A program made the translations under genes and the position numbers. Under the pieces are notes generated by a model. That model saw only the letters and a program-made list of their open reading frames with translations, was not told where the DNA came from and searched no databases. Positions 45,417-54,238 of a stretch of DNA of 64,000 bases are shown piece by piece; positions within the stretch are counted from its first letter, which is position 1, and the number at the start of each line of letters is the position of its first letter. Origin of the DNA: Bradyrhizobium sp. B097 (lineage in GTDB: Bacteria > Pseudomonadota > Alphaproteobacteria > Rhizobiales > Xanthobacteraceae); contig NZ_CP152412.1 in NCBI RefSeq assembly GCF_038957035.1, positions 4,336,501 through 4,400,500 of the forward strand, in the 5' to 3' direction.

Positions 45417-45800
45417 ATGGGTTTTGCGATGCGCCGGCGGCTGAAGAATTTTCTGCCCATAGTCCTGGTTGCCCTGCTGGTGCAGATTTTTGCACCGATC
45501 GGGGCCTGCTGGGCGGCGAGCCTTGCTGCGTCCGATCCGCTCGCGGCCGCCACCATCTGCCATGGCAATGCCGGCTCCGGAGCCGGGCAGGGTGACCAGA
45601 CCGGTCATGATGCCCATGACGGCTGTTGCTCCGCGTGCAGCGTGCTGCAGACCGGTGCGCCCGTTGATAACCCGGAGATCACGGCTCACGCCGTCGAGCG
45701 GCCTTCAACGCGCATCGCCTGGCTTGATTTCGCCGGCGAATTCGATCGTTCGCAGGCGCACCACTCCGCGCAAGCCCGCGCGCCGCCGCTTTTTTCCTGA
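45417..45800 (+). CDS. DUF2946-like His/Cys-rich protein, copy 2
   Basis: Again 127 residues, with the same hydrophobic N-terminus and the same ICHGNAG, HDAHDGCCSACS stretch as copy 1. By hand alignment the first 318 nt differ from copy 1 at 17 positions, most of them silent. The C-terminal tail (EFDRSQAHHSAQARAPPLFS) has an extra His pair. It lies just upstream of the TonB-dependent receptor gene. The duplication is recent; each copy keeps its frame, so both may be used. Confidence 0.8.
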   Translation: MGFAMRRRLKNFLPIVLVALLVQIFAPIGACWAASLAASDPLAAATICHGNAGSGAGQGDQTGHDAHDGCCSACSVLQTGAPVDNPEITAHAVERPSTRIAWLDFAGEFDRSQAHHSAQARAPPLFS

Positions 45801-45884
45801 CGACGTTCTCGCTGCCGGTGCGCGTCGCGTGTCGGCGAGTGCCTTAGAGCAAGCCGGCCGAAGAGCCGGTGTCAGGATTCAACC

Positions 45885-48272
45885 ATGTTTCGATTTCATC
45901 CGCGGGCCGGAGCCAGTGCGCTCACGCTGGGCCTCGGGCTTTCCATGCTTACAAGTTGGGCAGAGGCCCAGACGACGCTGCCGTCCGTCACGGTCGATGC
46001 GCCGCAGGCTGCGCGCGCGAAACCGACGAGGTCCAAGCCGAAGACCCGCGCGGTTGCCGCCCGGCGGCCCGCAAGGCCGCTGGCGCCCTTGGCCGTGGCG
46101 GCGGCCGGCCGCGCGCAGCGCGTCACGCCAAGCGCGGCGCGGGACAGCCTGAACCAGGGGCCAGCCGGTCAGACGCAAACCACCATCGACCGCAGCCAGT
46201 TCGAGAATCGGCCGTCCTTCTCGGTGGCGGACGTGTTGCGGGACAGTCCCGGCATCTCGATCAAGCAGGGCAACGGCCCGCGTGATTTCGGCATCTCGAT
46301 TCGCGGGTCGAATGCACGCAATGGCTTCGGCATCCGCAACCTCGTGATCTTCGACGACGGCTTTCCGGTCACTCAGCCGGACGGCCTGTCGCGCAGCGAC
46401 CTGATCGATCCGCACGCCTATGGCGCGATCGACGTGGTCCGCGGGCCATCATCGGCGCTCTACGGCAACTATGCGACCGGCGGCGCGTTGAATTTCCGGA
46501 CCCGGCCGGGCGGCACGATCGACGGCGTGGAATACGGCGTCGATGGCGGCAGCTTCGGCTATCTCAACAACTATCTCGCCGCGGGCAAGAAGGTCGGCAA
46601 TTTCGAGGGCTCGCTGTTCGCAAGCGACGTGCGTGGCGACGGCTATATCGGCAACAGCTGGTTCAATACCCAGACCGTCAATTTCCTCGGCACTTTGCAG
46701 GTGACGCCGGACGACCGTTTCACGTTCAAGCTCATCAACAATGACCTGACCGCGCGCCTGCCGATCCGCTCGTCGCTTAACCAGTTCAACCAGAACCCGT
46801 TCCAGCAGGGCTGCGCGACCGGAGCGACGGCCGCGCCGGGATGTGGAACCGTGACCTTGTTCAACAACGGGTTCAATTCGGCAGCAGGGACCGACAAGGA
46901 AACCGCGGTCCAGGCGGGTCTCGGGCGCGATGATCGCCGGACCATCGTCGGCGGCCGCTGGGAGCACGACTTCGACAACCAGACCACCTGGCGCAACCAG
47001 TTCGTGTTCGACGACCGCAATATCAGCCAACCGACGGGATCGACGAGCGCGATCGGTGACTTCCCGTCCTACAATTACAGGAGCGACCTCGTGAGGCGCG
47101 GCGACATCTTCGGAATGGATTCGACGGCCTATTTCGGCGGCTTCTACAATACGCTCACCGCCTCGAGCGACACGCGCAATGTGATGCCAGGCGGAAATGC
47201 GACGCTTGGAAGCCTGTCTAGCAATCTGTTCAGCTCGACAACGAATTACGGTCTTCGGGCGCGCGAGGAACTAAAGCTCACCTCTGCGCTGACAGCCGTT
47301 GCCGGGATCGGCTGGGAGACCACCAATCTCACCGGACGAAACACCGCCTATACCTACACCGGCGCGGCCGGAGCCACGTCCACGGTGATCACGACGGCGG
47401 ATCGGCAATTCCAGAATACGGCGCCTGAGCTTGCGCTGCTCTACCGGCTGAACAGCGACTGGCAATTCCGCGGCCGCGTGGCAACCGGCTACGGCACACC
47501 GCAAGTCAGCAATCTCTTCGTCCTGCCGAGCGGCGCTTCGGGCAATAACACCCAGCTGCAGACGCAGAAGAATCTGGGCTACGACATCGGGGCCGACTGG
47601 ACGCCAAACAATGCGCTCAAGGTAAGCGTCACCGGGTTCTACGAGTTCTTCAAGGGCGAGCTGGTCTCGCAGGCAACGCCGCTATCGGGCATCTCCTACA
47701 CGTTCAATGCGCCGCGATCGGAACATCGCGGCGTCGAACTGGCCGCCGACTGGAAGTTCCTGCCGGGCTGGCGGTTTTCGGCTGCCTACACCTATCTCGA
47801 CGAGGTCTATACGGAATACGTCGAGAACATCACGAATGGCGCGGTCTTCAGCTTCAATCGGGCCGGCAACAAGATTCCCGGCATCTCGCCGAACGAGCTC
47901 ACGACGCGGTTGGGCTACGACCAATTGTCGGGTCCGTTGCAGGGACTGGGCGGGTTCGTCGAGGTCCAGTGGAAGGATGGCTTCTACATGGACAACGCCA
48001 ACCTGTTGAGGGCGCCGGGCTACGAACTCGTCAATCTCAACCTGCACTACACGACCGGTCTCGTCTCCGACTATTTTAAGGCGCTGAATTTGTACATCGA
48101 GGTGAGGAACGTTTTCGATCGGACCTATGTGGCTTCGGCGAACAACATCACGAATTCGGTGACCGCCGCGGGCATTCAAAATCCCGCGAGCGTACTGGCG
48201 AACTCGACCAACTCGATCTATGCCGGATCGCCGCGCGCTTTCGTGGCGGGCATGAAGATTGCGTTCAAGTGA
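45885..48272 (+). CDS. TonB-dependent receptor, probably for copper
   Basis: The 795-residue outer-membrane receptor takes up a metal or metal complex using energy from TonB. A signal peptide ends SWAEA. The mature chain starts TTLPSVTVDAP, a likely TonB box, then has a Pro/Arg/Ala-rich linker of about 60 residues. The plug domain holds SVADVLRDSPGISIKQG and VVRGPSSALYGNYATGGALNF. The barrel follows and ends in a phenylalanine two residues from the end (GMKIAFK). Placement in the copper locus suggests an OprC-like role, but the ligand is not proven. Confidence 0.9.
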   Translation: MFRFHPRAGASALTLGLGLSMLTSWAEAQTTLPSVTVDAPQAARAKPTRSKPKTRAVAARRPARPLAPLAVAAAGRAQRVTPSAARDSLNQGPAGQTQTTIDRSQFENRPSFSVADVLRDSPGISIKQGNGPRDFGISIRGSNARNGFGIRNLVIFDDGFPVTQPDGLSRSDLIDPHAYGAIDVVRGPSSALYGNYATGGALNFRTRPGGTIDGVEYGVDGGSFGYLNNYLAAGKKVGNFEGSLFASDVRGDGYIGNSWFNTQTVNFLGTLQVTPDDRFTFKLINNDLTARLPIRSSLNQFNQNPFQQGCATGATAAPGCGTVTLFNNGFNSAAGTDKETAVQAGLGRDDRRTIVGGRWEHDFDNQTTWRNQFVFDDRNISQPTGSTSAIGDFPSYNYRSDLVRRGDIFGMDSTAYFGGFYNTLTASSDTRNVMPGGNATLGSLSSNLFSSTTNYGLRAREELKLTSALTAVAGIGWETTNLTGRNTAYTYTGAAGATSTVITTADRQFQNTAPELALLYRLNSDWQFRGRVATGYGTPQVSNLFVLPSGASGNNTQLQTQKNLGYDIGADWTPNNALKVSVTGFYEFFKGELVSQATPLSGISYTFNAPRSEHRGVELAADWKFLPGWRFSAAYTYLDEVYTEYVENITNGAVFSFNRAGNKIPGISPNELTTRLGYDQLSGPLQGLGGFVEVQWKDGFYMDNANLLRAPGYELVNLNLHYTTGLVSDYFKALNLYIEVRNVFDRTYVASANNITNSVTAAGIQNPASVLANSTNSIYAGSPRAFVAGMKIAFK

Positions 48273-48283
48273 GGAGCGCATCG

Positions 48284-49510
48284 ATGACATACCGCAAACC
48301 TGCGACTCTGATGGTGCTGGCAACGGTCATGCTTGCGGTCTTGCCGAACCTTGCCATCGCTCAGATGAGCCATCAGCACGCCTCCGAAGCGGCGTGTGAA
48401 GAGACCGTGCTACGCTGCGCGACCAAGGTCACTCCGGCCTTCGCGCCGGACGGGACGTTGTGGCTGGCCTGGATGGCCGGAGGCCAGATCTCCGTCGCGA
48501 GCTCGAAAGATCAGGGCAGGAGCTTTTCCACGCCGGTGCAGATGACGCGGGAGCGGCTCAATCTGGATTGGGGGCCGGACGCGCGGCCGAAGCTTGCGAT
48601 CGGTGCCAAGGGGGAGCTCGCGTTGGCTTTCTCGACCTTCCGCGATCAGGCCTTCAATGGGCAGGTGCTGACCACGCGGTCGACCGATGGCGGGCGCAGC
48701 TTCGATCCGCCGAAGCCGATCACCGCCAACAACGAGAGCCAACGGTTCGAGGCGATCGGCTTCGATCCTTCAGGTGCCGTGTTCGCGGTCTGGCTCGACA
48801 AGCGCAATCGCGTGCCGGCGCAGCAACGCGGTGAGAAGTATAACGGCGCCGGATTGTTCTTTGCTTCATCGAAGGACGGTGGTGCGTCCTACTCCGATGC
48901 GCAGCTCGTGGCCGACAGCACCTGCGAATGCTGCCGTCTCGCCCTGGCATTCGATGGTTCGGGCCATCCTGTCGTGGTGTTTCGGAACATTTTCGAAGGT
49001 GGCGTGCGCGACCATGCGATCGTGAAATTCAATGATCTGGCTACGCCTGGCGAGGTGCATCGGGTGAGCCGCGACGACTGGCAGATCGCGGCATGTCCGC
49101 ACCACGGTCCCAGCCTGACCATTTCGCCGGCAGGAACCTACCATGCGACCTGGTATACGAATGGCAAGGCGCGCAAGGGATTGTTCTATGCGCGGTCACG
49201 CGACGGCGGCAAAACCTTCTCCGATCCGCTCCAGATCGGTCAGCCGAACCGCGGCCCGTCACGGCCGCAGATCGCCGCCGGGCCGCTGGGGCTTGTAATG
49301 GCCTGGAAGGAGTTCGACGGGCAGAAGACATCGATCCATCTGATGACATCGCGCGACGATGGAGCGACATGGTCGAAGCCCACTAATATCGCCGACACCG
49401 CCGACAGCTCCGACCATCCGCTGCTGGTCTCGGACAGTCGGCAGACCTACCTGTCGTGGATGACGAAGGCCGACGGCTACCATTTTCAAGCGATCGAGGG
49501 CGAACCATGA
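48284..49510 (+). CDS. Secreted BNR/sialidase-like beta-propeller protein, Cys-rich
   Basis: A 408-residue exported protein with a signal peptide to about residue 27 (PNLAIA). It has at least four S-x-D-x-G-x-x-F/W repeats (SKDQGRSFS, STDGGRSFD, SKDGGASYS, SRDGGKTFS, SRDDGATWS), the Asp-box of sialidase-type propellers. It lacks the catalytic arginine triad that a true sialidase needs, as far as I can see. Cysteines occur in clusters (ACEETVLRC, TCECC, CPHHGP), with a His-rich start MSHQH, so metal binding is plausible. The stop overlaps the next gene start (ATGA). Confidence 0.8.
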   Translation: MTYRKPATLMVLATVMLAVLPNLAIAQMSHQHASEAACEETVLRCATKVTPAFAPDGTLWLAWMAGGQISVASSKDQGRSFSTPVQMTRERLNLDWGPDARPKLAIGAKGELALAFSTFRDQAFNGQVLTTRSTDGGRSFDPPKPITANNESQRFEAIGFDPSGAVFAVWLDKRNRVPAQQRGEKYNGAGLFFASSKDGGASYSDAQLVADSTCECCRLALAFDGSGHPVVVFRNIFEGGVRDHAIVKFNDLATPGEVHRVSRDDWQIAACPHHGPSLTISPAGTYHATWYTNGKARKGLFYARSRDGGKTFSDPLQIGQPNRGPSRPQIAAGPLGLVMAWKEFDGQKTSIHLMTSRDDGATWSKPTNIADTADSSDHPLLVSDSRQTYLSWMTKADGYHFQAIEGEP

Positions 49511-50004
49511 AACGTCATTTGCTCGCTGCGCTTGTCCTGCTCGCAACGCTGCCGTCCGCACTGGCGGCGGGCGAGGGCGCGCCGAAGCCGTTCGAACGCG
49601 GCAGCTGGCAGAAGCTGCTGCATGCGCACGCCGGTCATCCGGCCCTGGTGCACTTTTGGGGCGTGACCTGCGGACCATGCAAGGTCGAGCTGCCGCAGCT
49701 TGGCCAGTTCATGAAGGTTCATCCCGAGATCGACGTCGTCACGATCAGCGCGGATTTGGTTCCGAACCTTCCCGAGGCGACGCGATCGATGCTGGATCAC
49801 GCCGGGCTCGCTTCCGCCGAGAACTGGATTTTTGGCGACGGCTTTGCCGAGCGACTGAGATTTGAGATCGATCCGGCGTGGCAAGGTGATATCCCGCGAA
49901 CCATGCTGATTGCTCGTGACGGAACGATCACAACGATCGAGGGATCGGCCGAAATCGCCGATCTGAACAAATGGTCTGAGGCCCAGGCCGCAACAGTCCG
50001 ATAG
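49507..50004 (+). CDS. TlpA-like periplasmic thioredoxin
   Basis: The 165-residue thiol-disulfide protein begins with a signal peptide (to about residue 20) and has the active site WGVTCGPCKVELP, so CGPC. The TlpA family helps metallate cytochrome oxidase by reducing copper-binding proteins. Here the start overlaps the stop of the BNR protein, so they are co-translated, which hints that it serves the cysteines of that protein. The fold end GDIPRTMLIARDG carries the cis-proline motif. Confidence 0.9.
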   Translation: MKRHLLAALVLLATLPSALAAGEGAPKPFERGSWQKLLHAHAGHPALVHFWGVTCGPCKVELPQLGQFMKVHPEIDVVTISADLVPNLPEATRSMLDHAGLASAENWIFGDGFAERLRFEIDPAWQGDIPRTMLIARDGTITTIEGSAEIADLNKWSEAQAATVR

Positions 50005-50038
50005 CACAACCACTTCAATCTGAAAGGAAGCCGTCACC

Positions 50039-50566
50039 ATGAAATCGTTCTCTCGCATCCTCGCCCTCACGACGCTGACTGCCGCGCTCGTGTCTACGTC
50101 CGTACGCGCCGAGGACGTCAAGGCCGGCGACCTCGTGATCACCCAGGCGTGGACGCGCGCCACGCCGAACGGCGCCAAGATCGGCGGCGGCTATTTGACG
50201 ATCGAGAACAAGGGGACGACGCCGGACCGGCTGGTTTCAGGCTCGGGCGACGTCGCCGGCAAGATCGAGGTCCACGAAATGTCGATGGACAATGGCGTGA
50301 TGAAGATGCGTGCGCTCGACAAGGGACTGACCATCGAGCCGGGCAAGACCGTGAAGCTTGCTCCGGGCGGCTATCATTTGATGATGTTCGACCTGAAGAA
50401 CCCGCTGAAGCAGGGCGACAAGGTGCCGGTCACGCTCGAATTCGAGAAGGCCGGCAAGGTCTCGGTCTCGCTGGACGTCCAGGCTGTCGGTGCGCAGGCG
50501 CCGGGCCGCAGCGATCACTCCGGCCATGGCGACCGTTCCGGTCAGATGGACATGAAGAAGATGTGA
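50039..50566 (+). CDS. PCu(A)C periplasmic copper chaperone
   Basis: A 175-residue chaperone that holds Cu(I) and loads it into the CuA site of cytochrome oxidase. It has a signal peptide to about residue 22 and the binding motif IEVHEMSMDNGVMKMR, followed by GGYHLMMFDL, which gives the H-M...H-x-M set of the family. A short His-rich tail (DHSGHGDRSGQMDMKKM) adds further Cu ligands. GAAAGGAAG precedes the ATG. It lies 34 bp after the thioredoxin gene. Confidence 0.93.
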   Translation: MKSFSRILALTTLTAALVSTSVRAEDVKAGDLVITQAWTRATPNGAKIGGGYLTIENKGTTPDRLVSGSGDVAGKIEVHEMSMDNGVMKMRALDKGLTIEPGKTVKLAPGGYHLMMFDLKNPLKQGDKVPVTLEFEKAGKVSVSLDVQAVGAQAPGRSDHSGHGDRSGQMDMKKM

Positions 50567-50573
50567 GGAAGCC

Positions 50574-51101
50574 ATGCGATCACACACGCTCTTCATTGCT
50601 ACGGCGGCGCTGCTCGCAGCGTCGCCGGCGATCGCTCACATCACGCTTGAAGGAAAGCAGGCGCCGGTCGGCTCCTACTACAAGGCGGTGTTCGCCGTGC
50701 CGCATGGCTGCGCGGGATCGGCGACGATCAAGATCCGCGTGCAGATTCCGGAAGGCGTGATCGGGGTGAAGCCTATGCCGAAGCCCGGCTGGACCCTCGA
50801 TACGGTCACCGGCAAATATACGGGCCAATACGACTATCACGGTGCCAAGCTCTCCGAGGGCGTGAAGGAAGTCGCCTGGAGCGGTGGCAAGCTCTCCGAC
50901 CAGAACTACGACGAGTTCGTGATGCAGACGTTTCTCACCGATACGCTGAAGCCGAACACCACGTTGTATTTTCCCGTCGTGCAGGAATGCGAACAGGGCG
51001 TCAGCCGCTGGATCGATATCCCGGCCGAGGGGCAGGGCGGCGGGGACGACCATGGCAGCAAGACGCCGGCGCCCAGCGTCAAGCTGCTGCCGAAGTCGTA
51101 A
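50574..51101 (+). CDS. YcnI family (DUF1775) copper-binding periplasmic protein
   Basis: A 175-residue exported protein with a signal peptide ending AIA and then HITLEGKQAP, so that a histidine becomes the first mature residue, as in copper-binding YcnI. The body holds VPHGCAGSATIKIRVQIPEG with one cysteine and PEVQECEQG-like Cys further on (VVQECEQGVSRW). Such proteins sit with CopC/CopD in many bacteria. The gene starts seven bases after PCu(A)C and ends three bases before the fusion gene. Confidence 0.9.
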   Translation: MRSHTLFIATAALLAASPAIAHITLEGKQAPVGSYYKAVFAVPHGCAGSATIKIRVQIPEGVIGVKPMPKPGWTLDTVTGKYTGQYDYHGAKLSEGVKEVAWSGGKLSDQNYDEFVMQTFLTDTLKPNTTLYFPVVQECEQGVSRWIDIPAEGQGGGDDHGSKTPAPSVKLLPKS

Positions 51102-51104
51102 GCC

Positions 51105-52682
51105 GTGCGGGCGGTCGCAAGTCTTGTTGTAACAGGCCTGGCTGCGCTGCTGTTGGCGCTGTGTCTTGCGACCTCGGCCCATGCGCATGCCGTCCTGATC
51201 GCCGCTGAACCTGCGGATGGCAGCGTAGTGACGGAGGCACCGAAGACGGTGGTGCTCCGCTTCAATGAAGCGGTGGCGCCGACCGCGGTCAGCCTGCTCG
51301 ACGCTGCGGGCAAGCCGCGCGACGTCGCGATCCGCGCCGTCGATCAATCTGTCATGGTGACCCTGCCGGCCGACTTGCCTCAGGGCACGCAGGTGGTCAG
51401 CTATCGCGTGGTGTCGCAGGACGGCCATCCGGTTGCGGGTTCGCTGCTGTTCTCGATCGGCGTCGTCACCGGCTCGGCGGCGCCGGCTGGCGACGGCCTG
51501 CTCCATGCGCTGATCTGGCTGGCGCGGCTCGGGCTCTATCTCGGGCTGTTTGCCGGCGTCGGCGGCGTGTTCTTTGCCGCCTGGATCGGGCAGGGCCCGG
51601 CCGGCGAACGGCTGATCATGTGGTCGCTGGCGATCGGCCTCATCGGCGCGATCACCTCGCTCGGCTTGCAGGGCGTCGACCTGCTGAACCTGCCGATCAC
51701 GGGCGTCCTGACCTGGGCGGCATGGGCCAGCGCCGCCGGCACCAGCCTGTTTCCTGCACTGCTGCTCGCGATTGCTGCGATGTTGATCGCGGCGATCGCC
51801 TGGCGCAGTCCGTCGTTCAGCGCGGCCTGGATCCGCACCGCGGTCGCAATGATCTGTGTCGGACTGTCGCTTGCGGTCAGCGGCCATGCTGCCACCGCCT
51901 CTCCGCAATGGCTGACGCGGTCCGCGCTGTTCGTTCATGGCGTTGGCCTGGCGTTCTGGATGGGCGCACTCGGGCCACTCGCGGTGCTGGCCTGGCAGCG
52001 CAAGGATTCGCTGTTGCGAGTGCTCGGGCGCTTTTCGACGCTTGCGGTGCCGGTCGTCGCGTTGATCGCCTTGTCCGGCCTGGCACTCGCTGTCGTTCAG
52101 CTCGAAAGCTTTGGCGCACTGATCGACACCGGATACGGCAACATTCTCCTCGCGAAACTTGCGCTGGTGTCGCTGTTGCTCACGCTCGCTGCGCTGAACC
52201 GGCTGGTGTTCACGCCGGCGATCGCGCGCGAATTTCACCGCACGCGGCCGCTGCAGCGCTCGATCGCGCTCGAGTTCGTGCTGATGATCGCGATCCTCGG
52301 CCTCGTCGCGCTTTGGCGCTTCACGCCTCCGCCGCGCGTGCTGGCAATGTCAGACGACGTTCCGCTCGCGGTGCACATCCACACCGATGCCGCGATGTTC
52401 CAGGTGCTGATTGCGCCGGGCAAGGTCGGGCAGAATGATTTCGTGCTGCAGCTGATGAACGGCGATGCGAGCCCGTTCGCGGCCAAGGAGGCGACGCTGA
52501 CGCTGAGCCTGCCGGATCGCGGCATCGAGCCGTTGGAACGCAGCGCTGCGCTCGGTCCCGACGGCTATTGGCACGTGAAGAAGGTGCCGTTGCCGGTCCC
52601 GGGCCGCTGGCACATGCAGATCGACGCCCTGGTGACCGATTTCAGGAAAGTGACGCTGGAAGACGATTTCGAGGTCAGGTAA
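51105..52682 (+). CDS. CopC-CopD fusion, copper import protein
   Basis: The 525-residue fusion starts with a signal segment and HAHAVLIAAEPADGS, a CopC domain (to about residue 122, with VVSQDGHPVAG). Eight membrane helices of CopD type follow. It then has a periplasmic C-terminal extension of about 110 residues (HIHTDAAMFQVLIAPGKVGQ to FEVR) resembling the YtkA-like fold. The start is a GTG at 51105. A separate copC/copD pair lies 7 kb upstream, so the locus carries two import units. It is the last gene of the copper unit. Confidence 0.93.
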   Translation: MRAVASLVVTGLAALLLALCLATSAHAHAVLIAAEPADGSVVTEAPKTVVLRFNEAVAPTAVSLLDAAGKPRDVAIRAVDQSVMVTLPADLPQGTQVVSYRVVSQDGHPVAGSLLFSIGVVTGSAAPAGDGLLHALIWLARLGLYLGLFAGVGGVFFAAWIGQGPAGERLIMWSLAIGLIGAITSLGLQGVDLLNLPITGVLTWAAWASAAGTSLFPALLLAIAAMLIAAIAWRSPSFSAAWIRTAVAMICVGLSLAVSGHAATASPQWLTRSALFVHGVGLAFWMGALGPLAVLAWQRKDSLLRVLGRFSTLAVPVVALIALSGLALAVVQLESFGALIDTGYGNILLAKLALVSLLLTLAALNRLVFTPAIAREFHRTRPLQRSIALEFVLMIAILGLVALWRFTPPPRVLAMSDDVPLAVHIHTDAAMFQVLIAPGKVGQNDFVLQLMNGDASPFAAKEATLTLSLPDRGIEPLERSAALGPDGYWHVKKVPLPVPGRWHMQIDALVTDFRKVTLEDDFEVR

Positions 52683-52846
52683 ACGCACGATCAGCGCGCC
52701 GGGCACGTCGGCGGGACGCAAATCGCTCAAATGGCGGAAAATTGCCTGATTTGAAGGGCTTTTGTCATTTGGCGGCCTTGTGTTTTCACAGCCGATCCGG
52801 TTTCACTGCTGCGCTTCCCACGCTTTCCTGATTCCCGAGTAACGCC

Positions 52847-54166
52847 ATGCGATTGTCGCGGTTTTTCCTGCCCATCCTGAAAGAAAACCCGAAAGAGGCG
52901 GAGATCGTCTCGCATCGGCTGATGCTGCGCGCGGGCATGATGCGGCAGGAGGCGGCCGGCATCTATGCCTGGCTGCCGCTCGGCTTCCGGGTGCTGAAGA
53001 AGATCGAGCAGATCGTCCGCGAGGAGCAGAACCGTGCCGGTGCGCTCGAGCTCTTGATGCCGACGCTGCAGCTTGCCGATCTCTGGCGTGAAAGCGGCCG
53101 CTACGATGCCTATGGCCCGGAGATGCTGCGCATCCTCGATCGTCACAAGCGCGAGCTGTTGTACGGACCGACCAACGAGGAAATGATCACCGAGATCTTC
53201 CGCTCCTACGTCAAGTCCTACAAGAACCTGCCGCTCAATCTCTACCACATCCAGTGGAAGTTCCGCGACGAGCAGCGTCCGCGTTTCGGCGTGATGCGCG
53301 GCCGCGAATTCCTGATGAAGGATGCGTATTCATTCGACCTCGACGAGGCCGGCGCGCGGCGCTCCTACAACAAGATGTTCGTGGCTTATCTGCGCACGTT
53401 TGCGCGGATGGGCCTGAAGGCGATCCCGATGCGGGCCGAGACCGGCCCGATCGGCGGTGACCTCAGCCACGAATTCATCGTGCTCGCGGAGACCGGCGAG
53501 TCCGGCGTCTACATCAACCGCGACGTGCTGGACCTGCCGGTGCCGGGCGAGGACGTCGACTATGAGGGCGACCTGACGCCGATCATCAAGCAGTGGACCT
53601 CGGTCTATGCTGCAACCGAGGACGTCCACGAGGCTGCGCGCTTCGAGCAGGAAGTGCCGGAAGCAAAGCGGCTGAACACCCGCGGCATCGAGGTCGGCCA
53701 GATCTTCTATTTCGGCACCAAATATTCCGACACCATGAAGGCGATGGTGGCGGGGCCCGATGGCGTCGACGTGCCGATCCATGGCGGCTCCTATGGTGTC
53801 GGCGTGTCGCGCCTGGTCGGTGCGATCATCGAGGCCTGTCACGATGACGCGGGCATCAAATGGCCCGAGGCGGTCGCGCCGTTCCGCGCCGCGATCCTCA
53901 ACCTCAAGCAGGGCGATGCAGCGGTCGACGGTGCGTGCGAGCAGCTCTATCGCGAGCTCTCGGCGAAGGACGTTGACGTGCTCTACGACGACACCGATCA
54001 GCGCGCCGGCGCCAAGTTCGCCGCGGCCGATCTGATCGGTATCCCTTGGCAGATTCTCGTTGGGCCCAAGGGGCTCGCGGAAGGCAAGGTCGAAGTGAAG
54101 CGCCGCAGCGACGGTTCACGCGAGAACATGAGCCCCGCGGACGTGGTCGCGAAGCTCGCGGGTTAA
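52847..54166 (+). CDS. proS: Prolyl-tRNA synthetase (short form)
   Basis: The 439-residue enzyme charges tRNA-Pro. It lacks the editing insertion and is much shorter than the 570-residue enterobacterial type, as is usual in alphaproteobacteria. Class II motifs are visible as [16 protein letters not shown] (motif 1 area), [25 protein letters not shown] (motif 2) and [18 protein letters not shown] (motif 3). An anticodon-binding domain ends the protein. The ATG at 52847 follows a 164-bp gap. No editing domain means misacylated tRNA must be handled elsewhere. Confidence 0.96.
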   Translation: MRLSRFFLPILKENPKEAEIVSHRLMLRAGMMRQEAAGIYAWLPLGFRVLKKIEQIVREEQNRAGALELLMPTLQLADLWRESGRYDAYGPEMLRILDRHKRELLYGPTNEEMITEIFRSYVKSYKNLPLNLYHIQWKFRDEQRPRFGVMRGREFLMKDAYSFDLDEAGARRSYNKMFVAYLRTFARMGLKAIPMRAETGPIGGDLSHEFIVLAETGESGVYINRDVLDLPVPGEDVDYEGDLTPIIKQWTSVYAATEDVHEAARFEQEVPEAKRLNTRGIEVGQIFYFGTKYSDTMKAMVAGPDGVDVPIHGGSYGVGVSRLVGAIIEACHDDAGIKWPEAVAPFRAAILNLKQGDAAVDGACEQLYRELSAKDVDVLYDDTDQRAGAKFAAADLIGIPWQILVGPKGLAEGKVEVKRRSDGSRENMSPADVVAKLAG

Positions 54167-54238
54167 AGTTTATTCACGCCGTATCTATCGGCGGGGTAAT
54201 CCGGCCACATTTGACCCGAATCATGGGATTATCGAGAG

